64,000 nucleotides of DNA from Cryptomeria japonica (GCF_030272615.1 NC_081407.1:377321132-377385131); one strand, 5' to 3'. Counted from the first letter of the stretch, positions 1 through 12,413 are shown. Numbers and translations: made by a program. The notes: a model not told the origin generated them from the letters alone.

Positions 1-884
1 TTATCGAGTTGTAATATCACAAATATTGCTCCATTGCTAGCCAGACGTCCATAGCCCCGATGGATTTACTCGCATGTTCCCATAGCCAAGAATTTTGATA
101 TTTCATTTTTTTTTTCTTTTCTTTTCTTTTCTTGATCATGCTTTTGATCTTTTGATATTGTCCTTTTCTTTTCTTATTTTGATTGCATTGTCTTGTAAGT
201 AATGAAACTTACATGGGTCTGATAATTACAGTGGCGTTGAAGTAAGATTTTAGATTTTTCACTAGCCATGTCTTTGACTAAGAGATCACAATGATTTAGA
301 GCAATTGATTAAGTGCATGAGATATAGTAATCAAAAGATGTTGGTACCAAGATACGATAAGTAGTTCTTTTCTGGATTGAGTGTGTATCCCAACCAAAGC
401 AAAATGTTAAAGAGGAACAACCTCGGATTCTAAAGCATTTCATGAATATATATCTAGGAAAAGGATTGAACATGAGATTCGAGCATGGGAAAGCATGTGA
501 CAAAATGACACAAACGCCTATTTCACAGATGATGAATTTATGCAAAGGATTGAATGAAAAGGATGGAAGGATAGGAAAGACATGTTGGATAATAGATAGA
601 ATGTTTGAAGATTTGTGCGAGGATAGATGGAAATATATTCAAGATGAGTTTTGGTACACAACTCAAGAAGTGATGAAGAGATTGAGGAAAATTGAATTTT
701 GGGACATAAGGACCCAAAATAGATAAAGGAAATGATGGAAGAATAGTTTTGGAAAGATGTTTAGATAGATGGTTGAAAGAAGTTCAAAGATGTGTGCCTT
801 AGTTGATATTTCTTATGGATCATTTGAGGTGATGGATTGGTGGATGGAGGGAGGCAACGACCCAAGATGGATGGAAGGGATGGA
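1..884. other. anonymous flank, no gene recognised
   Basis: A+T-rich DNA with no recognisable domain. A 94-codon ATG frame on the + strand at 442-726 is Met/Lys/Arg/Trp-rich and matches no family I know. It has no supporting context and I do not call it a gene. The stretch is probably old transposon debris, but no structural hallmark (LTR, terminal repeat, target duplication) is visible. Confidence 0.4.
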
Positions 885-980
885 GAGTTTGAATTTGGAA
901 TGAAAGGACCTAAAATGGATTTGGAGGATGAAGAGTTTGACTTTGGAATGAAAGGACCTAAAATGGATTTGGAGGATGAA
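885..980. repeat. 48-bp tandem duplication, 2 copies
   Basis: Two adjacent 48-bp units (885-932 and 933-980) begin GAGTTTGA and end GGAGGATGAA, and differ at about one base. The surrounding 830-900 sequence is also rich in GGATGGA-type purine runs. No coding role is apparent. Confidence 0.85.
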
Positions 981-3033
981 AGAATTCCTTAATCTTGATC
1001 TTGACTTGGAGTAGGATCATTCAAGTTTGTGCTTTTCTCTTGATTTTGAATTAAATTAGTGAAGGAGATGGAAGGGATATCACGCTCTTGCTTAAGAGGT
1101 GGATGTTGAATGGGACTCTACTCTTGAGATAAAAGGGGATCATCGTGGATGGAATACCAAAATCTTAGGGGATCATCATAAGATTCTTGATAGGTGGGAT
1201 CTTAATCAAAAATGGGATTTGATTGGAGAGCCATGATATCTTGATCTTGATATAGGCTAGGACTCATTTCTTTTGAATAAGCTTCTTCCTTTTTAAGTGA
1301 TAAGGGATGGTCACATGAGTGATCAAAGTTTCAGTTTGGATAGGTTGATGTTGTTGACTTGATGGATACTTCATTTCAGATACTCAATCTTACTAAGTTG
1401 AATAGAGGGTTTGTTCGATAGGCCCCTATGACAAAGCATGTCAAATGATATGGATAAAGTCTCCTAATATGGAAAATTGAATACCTAGCTAGGTATTGTT
1501 GTCATTGAGATAGTTGGATGATAAAATCTTGATGACTTGGTTTGATACTCCCCTAATCTTGTTGGATGAAATTCTTTCCTAAAGATAGTTGAAAAGTTAA
1601 TAACTAACTCAAAACGTGCTTTGTTGGATTTGTAAACTTCTCCACTCTATGATTCCTTTGTTTGAACTGATTTATTTTTTGATTTGTTGATTGATACTTT
1701 GCAAGATGTTTGATCATTTGTGACAAGAATACATAGCACACATGAAGACAATGGTCATCCTAATGCTAAACATTTAGTGTATGTTCTTTGGGGATGTGTT
1801 CAAATCCCCAATGTTTTCACTGGTTTGGATACAAAGAAGACACACCAAGTAGACTCTTTATTCAAGAGTCATTGACAATACCATAGCCCATAGCTCGATA
1901 CTCCTTCAACTCAAATAGTCGTGTCACCCCCTATAGGGTGCCCATTTTTTTGCCTTTTTTTTCCAGAAATTAACCCAAAGAGGATTGCTCCTCAATTGAG
2001 TAGTTATCTTGGGAGATGTATGGTGAGTGATCTTGGGGGTGAATTCTTCCCCACCCTTGCAGTATGATATTGTCAATGCATGGCAACTGACTCGGCTCAA
2101 GGTTTCTACTTATACGGTTCATAGTAAAGGTTCCATTCAGTGTGGCAAATGATAAACTCAATTAAGAGACTTCCCAACCTTTAGAACAAAGGCTTTTCGC
2201 ATCAAAAGGATACTAGGGGAAGGCTATCAAATACATACTATCATTGAAGGGGTTTTTATCAACCTCCACATTTGATTATAGTGGGTTGATAAAGTTTTCT
2301 TTAGCCATTGCCCTCTTGGATCGTACCCTTCTCACTAGCCCCCTTAAGGCGTTTGGGAAGGCAGACCCTCAAAAGGTTTTAAATGCTTGAAAGTAAATGA
2401 AGCATGAAAAGAGTGTGTTTGGATTTTTGGTCACCCAATTAAGGGGAGAGCATATACCTACCACTCAAGACAAAGCACACAAAGTTATTTTTACCCTTTC
2501 AAAGCAATGATTGTCTAAGTCCTAATTGGAGATGTTGCTCCAATCAAACATGGTGTTTATTTTAGTCCCACATAACAATGGTTTTCTAACTAGGAAAGTG
2601 AAATCATGGTCAACAAAATGAAAGCACATTGCTATAAAGTAAATCAATTTTGCAAAAAAGAACAAGTTGATTGTTCTTCTTAAGCCCAATTTTGAAGTGT
2701 TTTTGCTCCTAACTTGCAAGAAAGCAAAGCTTGATTTGTGATTATTTTTACCTTTGCAAGTGGTGTTCTTTTTAGAGCCCTTTTAAAGCACCAAATTGAA
2801 AATATGAAGTTCTTTTTACCAAAAGAAATGTGAATTCTTTTTAACCAACTTTGAAAATGCTAGCAAAGAAAATAAAGAAATCCTAACTTAACTCCTCCAA
2901 TGTGCAAGAAACTGTTAGAAACCTGCAAAAAAGAAGTTAGTGAAAATCCCAATCACTTGCTGGGCTAGGCAAGCCTAATTCACCAAACAAGATTACAAAT
3001 TTTTTCCTCAGTGACGAATAGCTATTACAGAAT
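981..3033. other. anonymous non-coding stretch
   Basis: About 2 kb with no gene, tRNA or terminal-repeat structure that I can recognise. Short open frames on both strands (for example 1,970-2,161 and 2,522-2,719 on the - strand) are below 70 codons and resemble no family. The texture is that of old, unclassified repeat DNA. Confidence 0.4.
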
Positions 3034-3312
3034 GCAAATGTGCTACGCAAATGTGGTATAACCGAGAGTCGGTGCACCACTACAGAGAGTAAATGCACTA
3101 CAACGTACTGCAAATGTGCTACAAGATGCAGTAAATGCGCTAAACTGTCCAAAATTAGAAAATAGACAGAAGATAGAAATTGTAACCCTGTTTATGCAAA
3201 TGCGCTATTACAAAGAATGTATGTGTTGCATCGTACTTCAAATGCACTATAACAGTGAGTGTATGCGCTATAACGGAGACCAAATGCACTATAACAAAGA
3301 TGAAATGCATTG
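3034..3312. repeat. degenerate 21-22-bp minisatellite
   Basis: A diverged array in which units of roughly 21-22 nt recur with the core CAAATGCACTATAAC, with variants such as AAATGCGCTATAAC and AAATGTGCTAC. The units are best preserved at 3,238-3,305. Open frames on both strands across it (2,937-3,152 on -, 3,116-3,358 on +) show a repeated amino-acid texture only because of the array. A less regular segment with no clear unit (about 3,145-3,190) interrupts it. Confidence 0.7.
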
Positions 3313-3610
3313 CAGCAGATTTCTTAGCCGGACCTGCATAAAAATGTTAGAATTTTGATAGATTTAGGGGCCAAGCCCAATGGTGGGTGCCAAAAATGTG
3401 ATTTCGAAAGTGTGGAACCTGCAAAAGAGAATCAAACAACATCAAACACACACATGAAACATTATGTTAGAGTTAGAAATCAAAAATAGAAACTAAAATA
3501 AGTTAACTTCAAAATCAAGAACCCCAAGCATGTCTCATGTTCCTCTATCTCCAAGGATCTTCAAGATTAAAGGTGGCTCCCACTTGGAAGAGCACTTGAT
3601 CTTTTAGAAT
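3313..3610. other. unassigned spacer before duplication block A
   Basis: No feature recognised. The homology shared with block B begins abruptly at 3,611. Confidence 0.4.
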
Positions 3611-4435
3611 AACCTTAAGCCAACTAAAATAAATCATTTTAATATTATAATAAGAAGATATAGATGACATAAAAGACAAGAATATAAAACAGAGATAGTA
3701 CTCAGTGAAAAATACTTAAATCTAGTGAATGTCCCATTCTTTTTAATCACATATAAGTGACACTCATTACAAAAAAATAGGCATCATTAAATTAAAAAAA
3801 ATAGTGAATCAATTAAGAAGCTAATATTATATAGATATACAAAATAAAAAATAAATCAAATGTATAATACTAATTTATAATTGCATCATTTACGAGTGCT
3901 TAAAATAGGAATATCCAAAAAAAATTGTACAATTTTAAGTTGAGGGTTATGTTTCTAGCAAACAAATGATTCTTAGACAACCCATTATAAGAGATATGGG
4001 GAACTAGAATTTAGAGCATACTGAAATATTTTAATAAGTGAAGAAAAAATTCAATTAAATCAAACTCTTTGTACTCTTGTAGCAGGTTAGACAAGTTGTT
4101 TTGTAGGTTGTAGCAGTAATAAAGTTCTAGAGGAATTTAGAGAGAAGTATTCTTGTAACCCATTTGAAGGAATAACACAAGCATTGTTCTCTTTGGTGTG
4201 GTCTTTTTCTCACAAGGGTTTCACCATGCCAATCATATTTTCTTGAAAGATTCTAAAGTATTTTTAACAAACCCATCCTATGCTTATCTTGCAATCATAA
4301 TATTTCATGAGGTAACAACAACTATGAGTTTTAATGGATGCTTTCATTAAAGGAGTTGCTGCATATCCTTCCTCAATTGTGTAAACTACTTTATGTAAAA
4401 CTTTATTGGATTTATATCTTAAGACTGAAATCTAA
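3611..4435 (+). repeat. repeat R, copy R1 (block A), truncated on its left
   Basis: AT-rich repeat recognised by shared landmarks: a start resembling CTTAAGCCAACTAAAATAAA, then TATTATAATAAGAAGATATA, then a downstream segment containing AATTTTAAGTTGAGGGTTATG. The same order of landmarks recurs at 11,272-11,900, 21,245-22,020, 40,876-41,280, 48,544-49,170 and 62,585-63,390. Copy R1 of block B starts about 810 bp further left (40,065), so this copy is truncated exactly at the duplication edge. No transposase or terminal inverted repeat is visible and the class is unknown. Confidence 0.8.
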
Positions 4436-4530
4436 ACTTAATTATTATTATAATGACATCAAGAAAACAATAAGGTAAAGAAAAATCGAAGCCAAGCAAA
4501 ACCTTAGACAAAAGACATTTGGTGATTATA

Positions 4531-7500
4531 TTAAGGAAAACCAAATCCTGAACAGAACAGTATTAAGAAAAACCTCCTATCCTCTTGTCCTTTGTGGGAG
4601 GGACAAGAGGATAGGAGGTTTTCCTGAATAGTGTTATGTATTCTATGCACCCCAATAATAGGTGAGGCCTCCCTATCCCCGAAGATCCTATTATTTGTCT
4701 CCTTCCATAGACCTAGAGAAATGTGAGGCATCATGCAACTCTAGAGCATTCTAAGAGAGGCATTTCCCGAGGGACAAACCCATTGGAACTAACAATCCCT
4801 GATATTACTCGACAAAAGCCACCATAACTCACATAGCTGAAAGAAGAAGACCCAAACTTAAATAGAAAATAGGCAATGTAGGAGGATGTTGTTAGCATTC
4901 TCCACATTTTCTTTACATAAGAAACATATGTTGGGGATAGCCATACCTCTTTTACAAAGATTGCCAATGGTTAGAACCTTCTCCTGCATAAAGAGCCAAA
5001 AAAAATATATCAATTTTGGGGATCAAGACATTGTTCCAGATACCAGTCCAAAATGGGGCCAAAGACAAGGACTTAGTGATGATCTGAAAAATTATTAGCA
5101 ATAGAGAAGACCCCATAGGGAGATTTAATCCAAAAAAATTATCAACAACATGAAACAAGAGAGTATGAATCCATGAAAGCCACTCCTAGATAGGTCAAAG
5201 GGAAGAATCAATACTAACAAGATCAATCCACGCTCCCTCACAAATATAATTAGCAACCCACACACCAACAAGTCTAATACATTTGTTCTTGAAACTGTCC
5301 ACCCATGAGAAGATGGACAAGGAACCTTCCCCCGCCCAACAGTCATCCTAGAAGTGTAGATTTCCACCATGTCCAAGATACCATCTCATCCCTTGAGAAA
5401 TAATATCCTTCTAATTGAAAAAACTATTCCAGATATCACATGCCACAAAGGGGAATAGGTAATTCTCCAAGGCATCTTCAGTTCCCTAAATATGATATTT
5501 ATGATGGAATATAGAGATCCATTCATTATCTTCTTTAAGACATATGCATAATTATCTGGATAACACAAGTATGTTTAAATCTTGCATCTGTCTGAGGGCT
5601 AGGCCACCAAGCTTTTTAGGAAGAACACCTATTCCCATGAAAGAATATGCAATTTATTTTTACTTTAAGACCTAGACCAGAAAAAGGTCTTTCGAATCTT
5701 TTCCATGCACTCCACAAATTTCACTAGGACTTTAAATAAATTCTTGGCATAAATCAGAAGCAATGGGTATTTTATAAGAAGGAGTTTACCAACTTGGCTA
5801 AGGAGGGCACCTTTCCACCCTGCCAACTTCCTATAAAATATGTTAATAATACTTGACCAAAATGTCTTCGGAGGACCAAGGCATAGAGGTAGGCCCAAAT
5901 AAGTATCTGATAGAGTGCCAATTTTAAACCCCAAAATTTCAGCAATTTTATTCTATCTATAAGCAGGGGTGTTGAGGAAGAAGATAGAGATTTTGGATAA
6001 GCTTATCCTCTATCTAGATCCTCTTTCATATAGGGACAAAATGGCCTTCAATACTTTATCTTTCCTAACATAATTCTCTCCAATAAGGACAGTATCATAA
6101 AAAAATTATGGGAACACACAAGATATTGAGAGGAATGCTTAAGGCCTTTTAAATTGCCCATTTTGATACCCTGTTGAATTACCTTACTCAGAGCTTCACT
6201 CATTAAGATGAAGACAAAGGGGGACAGAGGATCACCCTACTAAATACCTATTGAGGTAGACAAAAAACTAGAGGGGGAACCATTAATGAAGACAAAAAAT
6301 TCAGCATAGATATGCATTGTTCAACCAACTGAAGAAAATGACTATAAAAACTAAAAGCCTGTAGGACACTTATCAAAAACTGGCAATTAACCCGATCATA
6401 GGCCTTCAAAAGATCGATCTTGAGAAGGAAACTGCCGTTATTAAAACTAGAGAATAGACATTTTCATCAACCACAATAATAGAATCCAAAACCTGTCAGC
6501 CAAGGATGAAACCATTTTGATGTTTGGAAATCAACATAGGCATGATAGCTTTGAGTCTCAAAACTAGAATCTTAGAGATAATATTATAAATCGACTTACA
6601 CAAACTAATGGGTCTAAAATCATGAAAGTTGCTAGCATTAGGTTTTTCAGGGATAAAAATAAAAAAGGTGGCGTTCAACTCTTTGAAAAGAGAACTGGAA
6701 CCAAATAACTCTCTAGCAACCTCAAAAACATCATTAACAACAATCTGCCAATACATTTGGAAAAAATAAACATTGGAAAACCATATGAGCTTGGAACTTT
6801 GTTCCCTTAAAAGGAGAAAGTGGCTTTATTAACCTCTTCAAAACTCAGGATTCTGGTAAGCTCCTTGTTGATCTCCAGGGTGACCTTAAGCAAAACCTCC
6901 TAAAGAATATTCTCTAGGGCCTGAAGATCCAGAGGACCATCATCAAAGAGGAGGGAGGAGAATAAATCGATGTCCTCCTTAGACAAATCCTAATTCTGAT
7001 CCACCCACTAGTTGTTAACCTATAACTTCTTAATTCTATTGATAGCTCTATGTTTCATAGTGGTCATATGAAAAAATTTAGTATTCTTGTCCCCACTTTT
7101 AAGCCATACAACTCTAGATCTCTATTTCCAATATTCCTCTTCCTTAGAAATAATGTCATGAAGCTTATTCAATAGTTTAATATCTTTATCCATGATTCTA
7201 GGGTTGTATCCCAACCCCTCACTAAGAAATTGAATATCATCCAACTCCTTCTTTATGTTTTCCTTTTGCTGAAAAATATTCCCGAACACAGATTTGTTCC
7301 ACTATAGAATATTGGATTTAACATTGGACAATTTGTTAACAATTCTATATATACCAGTCCCCTGAATAATAATGTCCCACCATTCTAAAATCTTATCCTA
7401 AAGTTCCATATTCATGGTCCACATTTTCTCAAATCTAAAGGGAAAAGATTTTCTGCCATAAAGGGGTACCATATTCAAGACAATCAGGAAATGGTCCGAT

Positions 7501-8169
7501 CCAATTCTAGAGAGATAGGACAAGCTACAAGAATTTTTGTAAGCCAATTTGGCAAAATTAGACCTCGATCAAGTTTGACCTTAATAAGGTCTGAACCACT
7601 CCTTCTATTAGACCATGTAAATGAGCACCAATAAGATCTAGGTAAAATAAACAAAGAGCATTGATCATATCAAGAAGATCTTGTTTAGTTTCCTTAGAGA
7701 TTAGAGCACCACCCATTTTCTCTCCGCTACAAAGAGGAGTATTAAAATCCCCCTTAAGAATCCATCTATCATTCGGGAAAGAAAGTCTAGCCTGACTCAA
7801 GGAACCCCAAAGATTTCTCCTGGCACTTATCCCATTGGGGGCATAAATATTAGATAAAATCCATGAATAACCATCCTTGAGACTAGTGAATCTAGTAGCA
7901 ATATAATTAGCACAAGTAAGAACTACCATACCTCGAAGGATCCTCATGTTCCATAGAGTGGCTAACCCACCTAGGGCTCCATCTGCATCAAATCAATGAA
8001 CAACACAATCTTTAAAACTGGCTAACTTGATTCTCTCCACTCTGCTAGAAGGCATCTTTGTCTCCTGAATGAGACAAATATCTGGTTTATGATCTCTTAC
8101 AATATTGGAAAGGAGATCATGTTTGTGGGGGTGATTAAGCACCCTAATATTCGATGAGATGATTTTCAT
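4531..8169 (-). pseudogene. LINE-a ORF2: endonuclease / reverse transcriptase / zf-RVT, broken
   Basis: The ATG at 8,167-8,169 opens a Met-Lys-Ile-Ile-Ser-Ser-Asn-Ile-Arg start typical of LINE AP endonucleases. Endonuclease motifs follow: QETK near 8,075, the block containing KGDFNTPL near 7,750, and GSDHFLI near 7,490. The pre-RT motif [13 protein letters not shown] lies near 7,080. RT pieces include FRPISLCKSIYNII near 6,600 and YLGLPLCLGPPKTFW near 5,880. The zinc-binding C-terminus has CFLCKENVENANNILLHC near 4,930, and the frame ends at 4,531. Numerous stops and several frame changes interrupt it. The usual product nicks target DNA and reverse-transcribes LINE RNA; this copy cannot make it. 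The RT catalytic-loop region (about 6,000-6,250) is too decayed to read a clean F/YxDD. Confidence 0.85.
4569..4622. repeat. perfect 22-bp inverted repeat with 10-nt loop in the LINE-a 3' region
   Basis: Arms at 4,569-4,590 and 4,601-4,622 are exactly complementary (core CCTATCCTCTTGTCC / GGACAAGAGGATAGG) around the loop TTTGTGGGAG. It overlaps the last codons of LINE-a ORF2 on the - strand. The block B counterpart (41,833-41,888) keeps the inner 12-14 bp but its outer stem is mismatched. Confidence 0.93.
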
Positions 8170-8216
8170 TTAATAAGGGAGGGGGATCCAATCCCCATAT
8201 CTTAAATAGTTCTCTA

Positions 8217-9459
8217 AACCTGATCTACAATAGCGGCTTTACCTAGCCTATCCCTGCATACACTATTTGGTAGTCTTCCCACCCCTTTAGGTTAATACCC
8301 ACAATCCATCCCCTGTCGTTTTCTGGTTGTGATACCCAAAGCTCCCAGTGTTGAGACATTGGTAATAGGAGATGGTGGACTCCTTCTTCGATTCCTGGAT
8401 TTGACTTGAGTAAAAGGATTGCATATCTCTGAAATATCCGTAGGGATATCAATCACCATCTGCCCATCAACTTTCTCAAGATTATCCTACTCCATATTCC
8501 TACTCATATCAATAACCAACTGAATGGGGGTTTCTACAGTCACCCCATTATCCTTTTGAACAGAATCCTCAATATTAACTTGGGGGTCAACATGCGGTGG
8601 AATAGAAACCATTTCCTTAACATTCCCATTCGAGCTTTATTTATCTAGCACATCTGAAGATTCTTTCTTCTACAATGCATCACTAAGTTCCCCCATAGGA
8701 GGAACCTGTTGGTTCTGGCCGCTACCCTGACCCTCAACTTTCTTTTTCCAGATCTTTTTTGGTTTTGGTTTAGCTGAACATTACTTCGCCCAGTGACCCA
8801 CTTTTTTATAGTGAAAAGAACCAAAAGGAATAGATTCATATTCCACCTTCTGCACCCATAAGACAATTTTTGAGCTGAGTGTGATATCAGACGGTAAATC
8901 AGCAGCTTGTTTTACATTGACACACAACCGACGCTAGACTAGCCTCTTTTTTGTTGCAGTCATCGGATCCAACGATAGAATCTCATCAAAGCAAGTTGCT
9001 AGACCTACAAAGATCGCCTCATCACAGTACTCCAAAGGGAGTCCAAGAAGACAGACTGAAATGGGTGCCTCATTGCACTCCCAAGACAGGATTAAAACCA
9101 GGTTTCCATTTCTTTAAGGCAAGGGAGGTTTTACCCAACATCCAAGGACCCTCCGCAAGGACAGATCTAAGATCCTCATCACATACAAAGGAGAAGGAGA
9201 AAAATTTATTACCCATTGCCACCACATCAATCCGACCTTTCCCTTTCCATTTCCGGGCAACCCATTCCCTAACTGATTCAATATTAGGGCGGGGGCCAAC
9301 AAAATTCCCAACTAGAACTGACTCCATATTAGAAATATTTCTCTCCACAATGCAGTCTAATATGGAAATCGAGCAAGTACCCGAGCTAGGGTCCACTTTT
9401 TGAGGAACATCAGAAATAGCTTTACCTTTAAGCCTGGATAAAAAATGACCTGACTGCAA
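8217..9459 (-). pseudogene. LINE-a ORF1: DUF4283-like RNA-binding protein, broken
   Basis: Reading from 9,459 down, the N-terminal domain shows LVGNFVGPRPNIES, then KWKGKGRIDVVAMGNKFFSF, then EDLRSVLAEGPWMLGK and LALKKWKPGFNP. This is the DUF4283 pattern of plant LINE ORF1 proteins, which coat LINE RNA. A knuckle-like remnant (FHYKKVGHWAK) lies near 8,800 but lacks its first two cysteines in the readable frame. The C-terminus contains a basic SRNRRRSPP patch near 8,385. The domain at 9,070-9,459 is one open frame; downstream, stops and at least one frame change break the protein. ORF2 begins about 48 bp after ORF1 ends, as usual for these elements. Confidence 0.8.
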
Positions 9460-9580
9460 TTGGTTTCACCCCAACGAGGGTGAAAAATCTATTGATGAGG
9501 ATTTGGGCCCCTCCACATGTCGAGATACGTCGAGTCCCACCATTCCAAACCTCGTGAACACTGTCACTATTGTGTAATTA

Positions 9581-10135
9581 TTTTTATTTCTAGCATTGTT
9601 ATCTTTTTAATTTAGTTTGTTGTTTTGAGTTTATTTCTATCCACAACTAATAAAATAGCTTAGAAGGCTTCCATAGTGCATATATTTTGATGGTTCATTT
9701 CAAGTTCATGTTCTTGGGTTGACAATTAAATGTAGATTCTAGTTCATGAAGGGTTGATGAGTGAGGATACAAATCCTCGAGTTGTGAATTAGTATCCCAA
9801 AGTCAATTGCGAATAAAAAGATTAACACATAGCATTTTTCATGAACAACAACTTTTTTTCTTTCATGCTTCTCTTTCTTCTGTATTTAATGTCAATTCTC
9901 AGTTGAATATGCCCCTTGGTTCAGAGATGGGTGGTTGTTTAAATTCCTCTAGAAGTATTGAAAACCTTAGAAAATTTTATGAAAATTTTAGGGTATCCAC
10001 TTGGAGATGTGCCTGATGCTTCACAAAAGCGTGTTAAAATAAGTAAGGGCTTAGGGAAAAAAAATAATCGTTGAGTGTCACTACTCAAACTAAAACCAGA
10101 CACATCATTGTAGTAGATGTCTTTCTTAAAAATCT
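9581..10135. other. spacer between LINE-a and repeat R2
   Basis: AT-rich, shared with block B (46,846-47,400). It contains a short open + strand stretch around 9,905-10,015 (reading MPLGSEMGGCLNSSRSIENL and onward), conserved in block B. I recognise no domain. It may be an exon-like remnant belonging with the exon-like pieces inside R2. Confidence 0.45.
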
Positions 10136-11405
10136 CCCTTATCTTTTTTGTTGCATTCATCAATGTTTAAATCAATAGTTTTATCAGAAAAAAGGTTCAT
10201 TCTAGGAATAATAGCAATTATTGTAGAGATATTGACATCAGTTCATCACTCTCTTCTTTTTACTCTCTTAAATATTTGCAAATTTCAATAAATATCAGTA
10301 AGAAATCAAGACGGTGGTTGAGAAAGTTTTTTATAGCCATAATTTAAATGATTTGGATATTGTTTTTTGTATGCTTCTCTATGAACTATTGCTTGAGGTG
10401 GATTGGAATGAATCTAAGAAAACATGGAAAAATAATCTAGCAATTTGTATAAAGAAACTCAACATAAAATAGTTAAAGGAAAACTATTTATCTTTACCTA
10501 GAAATTTAAATAGAGATGAGTTCACAACCAAATACTTGATCATGACCATACTTATTAATTGGGCCACAAGCCAAGAGGTAACTCATATTTTTAAGTTATA
10601 GTTTCAAGTCATGAATCATTATGTAATTTTTGCAACATATGTATTTTTCTTTTTTATTTTTATCGAACTAAAATATGACAGTTAATCAGCCATATTGTAT
10701 TGCTAAATAGTAAGAGATCTTCACATATTATGCAAATCTTCGTACTCTACTCTTACTGTAATATATTATGGAGTTAATCTTTTTTGTCACAAAAAATAAA
10801 AAATAAAAATGTTTAATCTACGGATCAATATATATTATATTGAAACTTAAAAGAGAAGATGAACACAAATATCATCTAGGAAATAAAAGAAACATATAAT
10901 CTCCAACAAATTAATAACATGTACTTGTCTTAATATTGTAATAAAAGTAATAAATATAATAAGAGAAGTACCTAAGATTTTAAACTTTTGTATCTTTAGT
11001 ATTTTTTAATGTTAAGAACAAGAATGATTGTTTGAATTAATTTATTATTAGTAAATTTTTTTTATGAAAATGAAATCATAAGGTTGAAGTTAAATAATTT
11101 CTAAGAAATAGAAATAGTCAATGTAATTTTAATTAATAATTGTAACTTAGAACTATCTACATTAAAGGTTAAAATTATATGTGTTGTCATTTGATTTTGA
11201 TATATGCAGTTGCATTGGAAATAGTAAGAATTATTTTCCACCTAAGTGATAGAGTATTAATTACACGAGGATAACATTAAGCTAACTAAAATAAATAATT
11301 TTAATATTATAATAAGAAGATATAAATCATATGAAAGACAAGAAAAGACAACATAGAAAGTACTTAGTGAAAATTAATCAAATCTAATGAATGTCCCATT
11401 CTTAA

Positions 11406-11486
11406 AAAAATAAAAAATATAATAAATAAATAAAAATAAAAATAAAAATAAAAATAAAAATAAAAATAAAATAAAAATAAAAAGAA

Positions 11487-11518
<32 letters not shown>

Positions 11519-11520
11519 TA
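11406..11520. repeat. A-rich simple repeat (AAAAAT)n
   Basis: Runs of AAAATAAAAATAAAA over about 115 bp. The block B counterpart at 48,676-48,812 is longer, as expected for slippage-prone sequence. Read on the - strand the block B tract gives a meaningless Phe/Ile-rich frame. Confidence 0.9.
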
Positions 11521-12238
11521 TTAAATGCATAATGTTAATTGAGAATTACATCCTTTATGTGTGTTAAAAATAAAAATATCATGATGGAAGGCCTAGAGAA
11601 GTAGACTCAACAAATCAACATGAAACAGAAGGCCTTGCGGATGATGAAGAGATGGAAAGTGATTCTGAAGGTTAGAAACTTGTGTTTTTTAAATTGTTTC
11701 TTACTTAGCTTTAGAAGATTATCTATTCATGTTAGAATTATTTTTAGGCTCTATCCAATAAATTTAATTATCATAAAAGAAAATTGGAATATCCAAAACC
11801 TTTTGTACAATTTAAGTTGAGGGTTATGGTTCAAACAAATGAATGTTTCCTACACATCCCTTTATAAGACATATGGGGAAGTAGAATTTGGACCAAGCTT
11901 TACACCAACTGACAAGAACTTAGTGAAAAACATATTCAATGAAATCAAACTGTTCATAATACAAGAAACATGAATTCATAAAAAATAATATTAACAATGA
12001 ATAATATTCATAATACCTCTACTAAATATATTAGTTTTATATTAAATTTAATATGTAAGTGTTATATTAAATTTATTTATTAAAATTTATTTAAGATATT
12101 ATTAATAATATTGTTATATTATATTATATTGTTTTTTTTTAACTTTAGTTATCTGAAAGCTACAAGATATAAATGCAAAAACAAGAGGGTAATTTGTAAA
12201 CAATAAAAATGTATTAATGTGAAGTGAGATTAATTTAC

Positions 12239-12254
12239 AAGTTTTAAAATATTT
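12239..12254. repeat. LINE-b target-site duplication, left copy (block A)
   Basis: AAGTTTTAAAATATTT here matches AAGTTTTCAAATATTT at 18,971-18,986 (15 of 16). The related R3 repeat has the same site uninterrupted at about 22,355, confirming that LINE-b inserted into an R copy. Confidence 0.9.
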
Positions 12255-12413
12255 TTTTTATATTATAAATCGAGAGACCAAAAAGATGGTTATACATATG
12301 AGTTCAGGGGAGGCAGGGCCTCAACAGTGATACCAAAAAGAACTAGACGAGTATCATATACAATGCACTAAAAGAAAACTCCAAAATAAAGTTATGCTTG
12401 CTGCCATAAGGAA

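Larger units (their letters stand above)
4440..9580 (-). mobile_element. LINE-a, block A copy (decayed L1-type LINE)
   Basis: On the - strand the order is ORF1 (DUF4283-like domain, degenerate CCHC knuckle), ORF2 endonuclease, reverse transcriptase, zf-RVT, then a short 3' region. That is the plant L1-type architecture. Length is about 5.1 kb. The left boundary near 4,440 (TAATTATTATTATA) and the right boundary near 9,577 (TAATTATTTTTAT) share an imperfect 13-14-nt match that could be the target duplication, but the low complexity makes this weak. Both ORFs are full of stops and frameshifts, so the element cannot move by itself. It is present collinearly in block B, so insertion preceded the duplication. 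Confidence 0.85.
10136..12254 (+). repeat. repeat R, copy R2 left part (block A), with exon-like remnants
   Basis: Homologous to 40,065-41,700 and 47,404-49,545. Two short coding-like pieces sit inside. At 10,311-10,601 a + strand frame reads through about 96 codons with a single TAG at 10,470. At 11,583-11,675 an acidic stretch ends DDEEMESDSEG then TAG. Between them, near 11,205, TTGATATATGCAG resembles a splice acceptor. An A-rich simple tract lies at 11,406-11,520. The right end (12,239-12,254) is one side of the LINE-b target duplication. R may include remains of a captured multi-exon gene, but I cannot name it. Confidence 0.65.

Noticed and set aside
442-726. 94-codon ATG frame on the + strand
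   Set aside because: No family resemblance, no context, and amino-acid composition that fits a chance frame in purine-rich DNA.
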